Below are positions 6,015 to 10,821 of a DNA stretch of 10,821 bases, piece by piece; within the stretch, counting starts at the first letter, position 1, and every line of letters starts with the position of its first letter. The position numbers and the translations under genes are program-made. The notes beneath the pieces are model-generated. The model saw only the letters and a list, made by a program, of their open reading frames with translations. It made no database searches and had not been told where the DNA came from. Origin of the DNA: Chroococcidiopsidaceae cyanobacterium CP_BM_RX_35 (GTDB taxonomy: Bacteria; Cyanobacteriota; Cyanobacteriia; Cyanobacteriales; Chroococcidiopsidaceae); the NCBI GenBank assembly GCA_019242465.1, contig JAFAVL010000567.1:1-10821 (forward strand), read 5' to 3'.

Positions 6015-6099
6015 TCTTAGTAACGGATGAAAGTTGGGTGAAATTTAAAATCATGTTTCTCTAAATGCTTTCTAAGTAGGTATTCCAGAACTCACCTTA

Positions 6100-6157
6100 G
6101 CAGACTCGAAATCTGTTTTAGGGCAACCTAACGGGGGTTCGAATCCCCCCCTCTCCG
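6100..6157 (+). pseudogene. 3' half of tRNA-Ser(CGA), probable attachment-site remnant
   Basis: The anticodon arm GCAGA-CTCGAAA-TCTGT (6100-6116; anticodon CGA at 6107-6109) is followed by a class II long variable arm TTAGG-GCAA-CCTAA, a T arm GGGGG-TTCGAAT-CCCCC (6133-6149), the acceptor 3' strand CCTCTCC (6150-6156) and a G discriminator, with no encoded CCA. The 5' half is absent: the expected GGAGAGG acceptor strand and the D arm are not found in the preceding 100 bases, nor anywhere in the right orientation in the window. A tRNA truncated at the anticodon arm and keeping its 3' end is what integrative elements leave at one border. Alternatively it is a tRNA broken by deletion. Confidence 0.85.
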
Positions 6158-6185
6158 TCCCAGAATTCCCTTCTAGACTCCATTT

Positions 6186-6317
6186 CAAAAAAATGCAGGT
6201 GTGCCAATGAGGCATATTCAATCCATCTCCGGGCATCGCACTTTAGCAGCTTTAGCTTGCTACTTAGATGTGACGGAGGAGCAAAAGCAGAATGCGATCT
6301 CCGCTCTCAACTTCTAG
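6186..6317 (+). pseudogene. C-terminal stub of a tyrosine recombinase (phage-type integrase)
   Basis: The frame reads QKNAGVPMRHIQSISGHRTL then AALACYLDVTEEQ and ends at 6315-6317. It matches the end of tyrosine recombinases: a G(V/I)P helix, ISGH with the conserved His of the active site, and the nucleophile Tyr at 6261-6263 in the ALACYLDV segment, followed by the usual EEQ...A...L helix. The catalytic Arg, Lys and HxxR boxes and the N-terminal core-binding domain are missing; the frame is closed by TAG at 6174-6176. An ATG at 6207 would allow a 36-residue peptide, but this cannot be an active enzyme. It lies 28 bp after the tRNA-Ser fragment in the same orientation. Confidence 0.8.
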
Positions 6318-6446
6318 AGTGGAATTGCTCTTTTAACTTAAGTGGGGTAGGAGTAATAAGGTCTAAACTGGCGACACTTTCATTTGCCGCCATCCGAGCG
6401 CTAAAACCCTTTGCTCAAGCGATTTCCAGGAATAAAAACCACCTCT
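6318..6446. other. Leader region of the histidine kinase gene
   Basis: This region holds no gene. A TTG codon at 6411 could extend the kinase by 12 residues, but the ATG at 6447 is preferred. TAATAA at about 6354-6359 could be a -10 element, but no matching -35 sequence is evident at normal spacing. AGGA lies at 6428-6431, rather far (15 bases) from the ATG. Confidence 0.4.
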
Positions 6447-8405
6447 ATGACGCCGGAAGCACTCTTTTTCACTCTCTCAGCTGACTTGCTCTACATTCTG
6501 GGAACTGATGGTTACTTCAAGCGAGTTAACCCGGCGTTTGAAAAACTGCTGGGACGTACTGCTGAAGAGTTGCTAACCCAACCATTTGCGGAGTTCATCC
6601 ATCCCGATGATCGCGCTGCTACCCTGAACGAAATCGAGAAGGCTAAAACAGGTACCCCGATAGCGTTGCTAGAGAATCGGTTTGAATGTATTGATGGTTC
6701 CTATAGGTGGCTTGACTGGTCGATTCATCCAGTATTGTCAGAAGATGTACTGTATGGAGTCGGTCGAGACATTACCGAGCGAAAGCAGATAGAGTTGGAG
6801 CTACACCTCAATCGTGACCGACTAGACTTAGCGATTAAAGCCTCAGAACTTGGTACGTTTTATTGTGATCTGCCTCTCGATCGGATCATCTGGAATGACA
6901 AATGTAAGGAGCACTTTTGGTTGCCTCCAGAGGCAGAAGTTAACTTTGAGCTGTTTTATTCAATCATTCATCCCGATGACAGGGAACGAACACGGGAATC
7001 TGTAGAGGCATGTGTCTATGAACGAAAAGCGTACGACATAGAGTACCGTACGGTAGCCCCGGACGGACAAACACGCTGGGTAAGAGCCATAGGAAATTGC
7101 TTTTACGGTGAAAGTAACAATCCGATTCGGTTTGATGGAATAACAATCGACGTCACCGACCGGAAACAGGCAGAGTCGGAACGAGAAAAGCTGCTGGCAA
7201 GTGAACGTGCAGCGCGAAGCGAGGTCGAACGTGCCAGCCAGCTCAAAGATGAGTTTTTGCTCACACTCTCGCACGAACTGCGGACACCGCTCAATGCCAT
7301 ACTCGGCTGGTCGCAACTCCTTCGCAAAGGCACGATGGATGGACAAAAGATGGCACAAGGACTCGATACCATTGAGCGGAACGTTCGCGTCCAGGCGCAA
7401 CTGATCGATGATCTCTTAGACATGAGCCGTATTATCTCCGGGAAGATCCGGCTCAATGTGCAGCGTGTTGAGCTGGGGTCTGTGATCGAAGCTGCCGTTG
7501 AAACTGTCCGGTTGTCAGCGGAGGTCAAGGCAATTCGCCTCCAGCAGGTGCTTGATCCTCTGGCTGGGATCGTATCAGGCGACCCAGCACGCTTACAGCA
7601 GATCGTCTGGAACCTGCTTTCTAACGCCATCAAGTTCACCCCCAAGGGCGGGAGAGTGCAAGTTGTTTTGGAGCGGGTGAATTCGCACCTTGAAATTAGC
7701 GTGATTGATACGGGTCAAGGCATTAAGCCGGAGTTTTTGCCACATGTGTTTGACAGGTTTCGCCAGGCTGACGCCTCGACGACACGAAATCACGGTGGAC
7801 TGGGACTCGGTCTTTCCATTGCCCGCAGCCTGACTGAACTGCATGGTGGCTCCATACGGGTCAAGAGCGCCGGAGAGGGCAAGGGGGCGACGTTTATTGT
7901 CTCGCTTCCGCTTGTGGTGGTTCACCCAGAAACGGTAGAGCCAGACGACTTTGACAGGGAGGGTGCAATCAGCACATCCGGTGACTACAGGTCGCCGGTA
8001 CTTAATGGGGTAAAGGTCTTGGTAGTAGATGATGAGCCAGATGCTCGTGAGTTAATCAAGATTGTCCTTGAGGAGTGTCATGCGGAGGTAGTCACAGCCG
8101 CATCAACGCAGGAGGCACTTGAGGTGTTAAAGCGTGAGCGGCCAGACGTCCTTGTCAGTGACATTGGGATGCCACAAGCAGACGGTTATCAGCTGATCCG
8201 CCAGGTAAGGAATCTTGACCCCAACAGAGGCGGAATCATCCCAGCAGTTGCCCTGACCGCCTATGCTAGAGCGGAAGATCGTAAACGCGCCCTTTTGTCC
8301 GGCTACCAGATGCACATTTCCAAGCCGGTTGAGCCTTCGGAGCTGATTGTAATTGTCGCAAGTCTTACAAGTCTTATACCGCACAGGCGGGAGGGCCAAT
8401 TGTAA
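6447..8405 (+). CDS. Hybrid sensor histidine kinase (PAS-PAS-HisKA-HATPase_c-REC)
   Basis: 652 residues from the ATG at 6447; a TTG start at 6411 would add 12. Order: PAS1 about 12-113 with a PAC-like end (GRDITERK), PAS2 about 123-240 ending TIDVTDRK, a short coiled linker, HisKA with phospho-acceptor His276 in LSHELRTPLN, and the ATPase domain with N box NLLSNAIKF (Asn393), G1 DTGQGI (about 421), F box FDRFRQAD and G2 GGLGLGLS (450-457). A receiver domain follows (about 523-642) with acidic pair Asp528-Asp529, phospho-acceptor Asp572 in SDIGMP, Thr604 and Lys626. No membrane segment is visible, so it should be cytosolic and sense an internal signal through the PAS domains; no heme or flavin site can be assigned. 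All catalytic residues are present. No separate regulator or HPt gene is adjacent, so its output partner is unknown. Confidence 0.95.
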   Translation: MTPEALFFTLSADLLYILGTDGYFKRVNPAFEKLLGRTAEELLTQPFAEFIHPDDRAATLNEIEKAKTGTPIALLENRFECIDGSYRWLDWSIHPVLSEDVLYGVGRDITERKQIELELHLNRDRLDLAIKASELGTFYCDLPLDRIIWNDKCKEHFWLPPEAEVNFELFYSIIHPDDRERTRESVEACVYERKAYDIEYRTVAPDGQTRWVRAIGNCFYGESNNPIRFDGITIDVTDRKQAESEREKLLASERAARSEVERASQLKDEFLLTLSHELRTPLNAILGWSQLLRKGTMDGQKMAQGLDTIERNVRVQAQLIDDLLDMSRIISGKIRLNVQRVELGSVIEAAVETVRLSAEVKAIRLQQVLDPLAGIVSGDPARLQQIVWNLLSNAIKFTPKGGRVQVVLERVNSHLEISVIDTGQGIKPEFLPHVFDRFRQADASTTRNHGGLGLGLSIARSLTELHGGSIRVKSAGEGKGATFIVSLPLVVVHPETVEPDDFDREGAISTSGDYRSPVLNGVKVLVVDDEPDARELIKIVLEECHAEVVTAASTQEALEVLKRERPDVLVSDIGMPQADGYQLIRQVRNLDPNRGGIIPAVALTAYARAEDRKRALLSGYQMHISKPVEPSELIVIVASLTSLIPHRREGQL

Positions 8406-8416
8406 CTAGGGACATT

Positions 8417-8444
8417 ATTAGTTTTAACTGAAGTTTAGACTAAT
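8417..8444 (+). terminator. Stem-loop just after the kinase gene (terminator-like, no T tract)
   Basis: ATTAGTTTTAACT pairs with AGTTTAGACTAAT (11 of 13 positions) around a tiny loop, starting 12 bases after the kinase stop. AT-rich and without a following T run, it is more likely an mRNA 3'-end stabiliser or an operator than a classical intrinsic terminator. Confidence 0.3.
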
Positions 8445-8510
8445 GCTAATGGCTCAGCTTCGTGCTTGTCGATTAGTTAAACTCCAGAGGGCATAACACA
8501 AAAGAAAAAC

Positions 8511-9590
8511 ATGGTAGCCCAACCACGTCTGTTAACTATTGTCGAGTCCTATCTTCAGGAATCGGTGGGACCTTTTGCCGCCCAGATTGACAGTGAGCCA
8601 GAAGCCCTGAGAAAAGCACTACAAGGACTTGGGAAACAAGGCTTACTGGCACTGCGCCTTCCAGAAGTATGGGGTGGAGCAGCAGTTAGTGAAGGCACTT
8701 TTGGAACCTTCCAAGAGCTGGTAGCGCGATACTCCGGAGCCTTGGCATTCCTGCAAACGCAGCATCAAAGTGCTGCTGCTATGCTAGTTCAAAGTCAGAA
8801 CGAATCTATGGCGTTGGAGTATCTTCCCCACATGAGCAAAGGAGAAGTGCTGGTGGGCGTTGGTTTCTCCCAACTCAGACGAGCGGGCGATCCGCCTGTG
8901 AAAGCTCTTCCAGTTATTGGGGGATATCAGCTAGATGGACAGGTTCCCTGGGTTACAGGCTTTGGCTTGTTTCAGGATTTTATTGTCGGCACGGCACTCC
9001 CGGATGGTCAGGCGCTCTTTGGTGTAGTGCCCTTTGTGGAAACCTATCAGGAGTCGGTCGGTGTGATCGCTTTCAGTCAGCCTATGGCGCTAGCGGCGAT
9101 GACGTCAACTAACACCGTAACTGCCACTCTAAAGGGTTGGTTCTTACCCCAAGAGCGCGTAGTTTTTGTCAAGCCTGCAGGTTGGATTCATGAAAACGAC
9201 AAGCAGAATGTTATGAAATCAACTGGGTTGGTTTTAGGGTGTGCTAGAGCCGGTCTTGATATTCTGCAACAGGCTCAAAATACTAAGTCACTTTTCTTTA
9301 TTGCCCAAGCTTTTGAGGCACTCGACCGAGAACTCACTGCCTGTAGAGCTGCCATTAGGCAGGCTCAGCAAGATAAAAGTGCGTCTCTAGGCGAACGGTT
9401 ACAACTCCAGGCTTGGGCAATTGAGCTGGCGGTACGGTGTGCCCACGCTGCCGTGACGGTTTCCAGTGGTGCGGCTAACTACAGCTACCATGCAGCGCAG
9501 CGAGTATACCGGGAGGCATTGGTATTCACCGTCTCTGGTCAAACTACGGCAGTGATGGAGGCAACACTTGCTAGGCTGACCCGTTTCTAA
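8511..9590 (+). CDS. Acyl-CoA dehydrogenase-fold flavoprotein
   Basis: 359 residues with the three-part acyl-CoA dehydrogenase layout: an N-terminal helical domain (1-110; GKQGLLALRLPEVWGGAAVS is the typical first-domain motif), a beta domain (about 112-225; VGVGFSQLRR, then GGYQLDGQVPWVTG and the later TLKGWFLPQERVV), and a C-terminal helical bundle (about 230-355) ending AQRVYREALVFTVSGQTTAV. FAD binding is expected from the family. The usual catalytic Glu near the GYxR-type C-terminal motif is not obvious, and the ending looks more like the SfnB/DszC-type monooxygenase branch, so dehydrogenase activity should not be assumed. It starts 105 bp after the kinase on the same strand, with no strong Shine-Dalgarno sequence, so co-transcription is uncertain. 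Substrate unknown. Confidence 0.85.
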   Translation: MVAQPRLLTIVESYLQESVGPFAAQIDSEPEALRKALQGLGKQGLLALRLPEVWGGAAVSEGTFGTFQELVARYSGALAFLQTQHQSAAAMLVQSQNESMALEYLPHMSKGEVLVGVGFSQLRRAGDPPVKALPVIGGYQLDGQVPWVTGFGLFQDFIVGTALPDGQALFGVVPFVETYQESVGVIAFSQPMALAAMTSTNTVTATLKGWFLPQERVVFVKPAGWIHENDKQNVMKSTGLVLGCARAGLDILQQAQNTKSLFFIAQAFEALDRELTACRAAIRQAQQDKSASLGERLQLQAWAIELAVRCAHAAVTVSSGAANYSYHAAQRVYREALVFTVSGQTTAVMEATLARLTRF

Positions 9591-9772
9591 ATGAGGCTAA
9601 TGGTTAGCATATCAGGAGCAGCTTCCTCCCCTCAACCTGAGTATTCAGTTCTGACGATTTTCTCTTCATTAGGCATCAACGCTGTAATTTCGGTAGGTGG
9701 AATGGGCACTCTAAAAAAAGAGGATAGGTTTTATCCTTAAGCTAAATTTTCGCCTTCAAGCTAGTTACACTT
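9591..9772. other. Intergenic region between flavoprotein and GTPase
   Basis: There is no gene here. Two small structures are visible: a GCTAA-TGG-TTAGC hairpin (9596-9608) six bases after the flavoprotein stop, and a hairpin AGGATA/TATCCT (9721-9726 with 9732-9737) that on the minus strand is followed by CTTTTTTT, like a weak terminator pointing left. No plus-strand promoter could be fixed with confidence. Confidence 0.45.
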
Positions 9773-10821
9773 ATGACTCAAATGTTTCCACAGTGCCAAA
9801 ACCTGCAAGAGCAGGTTGAAAGTCTACTAGAGCTGTTACGTCAGGAACCTTCACTGCGAACGCAGGACGTTACCGCAGTCCAGTCTTCACTCAGAAAAGC
9901 TATTTCCCCCACGTTTGAAATTGTCTTTGCTGGTGCCTTCAGCGCAGGCAAATCCATGCTAATCAACGCCCTGCTGGAACGGGAACTGCTCTACAGTGCT
10001 GAGGGACACGCCACAGGAACAGAATGCTATATCGCCTATGCCGAACCAAACCAGGAAAAAGTCATCCTCACGTTTTTAAGTGAAGTCGAGATTCGGGAAC
10101 AGGTAACTGCTCTATGTCAGGGGTTGGGGTTAACGGCATCGGCAAACATTAACCAACCTGAAGTGATTAATTCGCTGTGTCAGGAATGCCAAGCAATCAT
10201 TCAGCAGGAAGGGGGCGAGAGCAAGTCGGAGCGGGCGAAGCAGGCTAAGGCGCTAAAGTTATTGATAGAAGGCTTTGTCGCTAACCGTGAACGTATCCAC
10301 ACAGTCAATAATGCGACTTATTCTATGGAGCAGTTTAACTTCTCCAACCTCAAGGAAGCAGCTGGCTATGTCCGTCGCGGTAGTAACAGCGCTGTCTTGA
10401 AGCGAATTGAGTATTACTGCCACCATCCCCTCCTGCAAGATGGCAACGTCCTGATTGATACACCAGGGATTGATGCACCAGTCCAGAGGGATGCTGAACT
10501 GACGTACCGTAAGATTGAACACCCCGATACATCAGCAGTTGTTTGCGTTCTCAAACCTGCCTCAGCAGGTGACATGACGAAAGAAGAAACGGAACTGCTG
10601 GAGAAGATTCGCTCTAATCCGGGCATCCGCGATCGCGTTTTCTATGTTTTCAACCGTATAGACGAAACTTGGTATCACACTCAACTGAGACAACTGTTGG
10701 ATGATCTGATGAATTCTCAGTTTCGAGATACAACCAGAGCATATAAAACGAGTGGTCTACTAGGATTTTATGGAAGTCAGATTAAACAAACAAGTGGACG
10801 CGATCGCTTTGGTCTTGATTC
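9773..10821 (+). CDS. Dynamin-like large GTPase, N-terminal part (runs off window end)
   Basis: 349 complete codons are open to the last base without a stop. The GTPase motifs are clear: P-loop G1 GAFSAGKS at 54-61, a G2 Thr in GHATGTECY (about 81-83), G3 DTPG at 229-232, and G4 NRID at 294-297. A long helical insert (about 105-200) separates G2 from G3, as in bacterial dynamin-like and related large GTPases. The FAGAFSAGKSMLINALL form of the P loop and the DTPGID that follows are typical of this group, which acts in membrane remodelling or stress responses in bacteria. The membrane-binding C-terminal part is outside the window, so the subfamily is undetermined. The start at 9773 lacks a strong Shine-Dalgarno sequence; an alternative ATG follows three codons later. 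Two HIP1 octamers lie in the gene (10629-10636, 10800-10807). Confidence 0.9.
   Translation, partial: MTQMFPQCQNLQEQVESLLELLRQEPSLRTQDVTAVQSSLRKAISPTFEIVFAGAFSAGKSMLINALLERELLYSAEGHATGTECYIAYAEPNQEKVILTFLSEVEIREQVTALCQGLGLTASANINQPEVINSLCQECQAIIQQEGGESKSERAKQAKALKLLIEGFVANRERIHTVNNATYSMEQFNFSNLKEAAGYVRRGSNSAVLKRIEYYCHHPLLQDGNVLIDTPGIDAPVQRDAELTYRKIEHPDTSAVVCVLKPASAGDMTKEETELLEKIRSNPGIRDRVFYVFNRIDETWYHTQLRQLLDDLMNSQFRDTTRAYKTSGLLGFYGSQIKQTSGRDRFGLD

Noticed and set aside
6100..6157. Complete tRNA-Ser gene, or one split by a group I intron
   Set aside because: The 5' acceptor strand and D arm are absent from the preceding sequence, and the break is before the anticodon stem rather than within the anticodon loop where cyanobacterial tRNA introns sit.
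9713..9737. Intrinsic terminator on the minus strand (AGGATA/TATCCT stem plus T run)
   Set aside because: The stem is only 6 bp and there is no minus-strand gene to its right within the window for it to terminate; kept only as a note in the intergenic entry.

Overview
The window looks cyanobacterial. Three perfect copies of the cyanobacterial HIP1 octamer GCGATCGC occur (524-531, 10629-10636, 10800-10807). The gene families present (Uma2/DUF820, DUF4058, small ribbon-helix-helix proteins, hybrid PAS kinases, dynamin-like GTPases) are typical of filamentous or large-genome cyanobacteria. Genus cannot be told from this sequence.

Layout. (1) 1-1299, minus strand: a BASS/SLC10-type transporter, a decayed fragment of formylglycine-generating enzyme (FGE), and the start of a Cys-type arylsulfatase cut by the window edge. 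Together they read as an organosulfate import-and-hydrolysis cassette that has lost its local sulfatase-maturation gene. (2) 1300-3806: an accessory stretch holding a dispersed repeat family built on GAAGTTAA, the C-terminal stub of a DUF4058 gene, an apparently intact Uma2-family nuclease-like gene, and an N-terminal stub of a second BASS transporter whose frame ends inside one of the repeats. (3) 3807-4643, minus: an intact IS5-family transposase, then a short gap with a 16-bp inverted repeat. (4) 4814-5635, minus: type I methionine aminopeptidase, with a palindromic leader. A 50-residue ribbon-helix-helix gene (5751-5903) is divergent from it. (5) 5904-6446: a 10-bp inverted repeat, then the 3' half of a tRNA-Ser(CGA) and, 28 bp further on, the C-terminal 43 codons of a tyrosine recombinase including its Tyr nucleophile. 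This is the best candidate for an integration scar. (6) 6447-10821, plus strand: a soluble hybrid histidine kinase (PAS-PAS-HisKA-HATPase-REC), an acyl-CoA-dehydrogenase-fold flavoprotein, and a dynamin-like GTPase running off the end.

The main message is a chromosome-like right side (kinase, flavoprotein, GTPase) joined to a 5-kb gene graveyard of at least four recognisable gene stubs, half a tRNA and an IS. Several of these stubs are too short or too broken for an ORF finder and were found by translating intergenic DNA by eye. No complete new defence or metabolic system is visible. The most interesting signals are the tRNA/integrase scar, the eroded FGE between transporter and sulfatase, and the repeat family next to the truncated genes.
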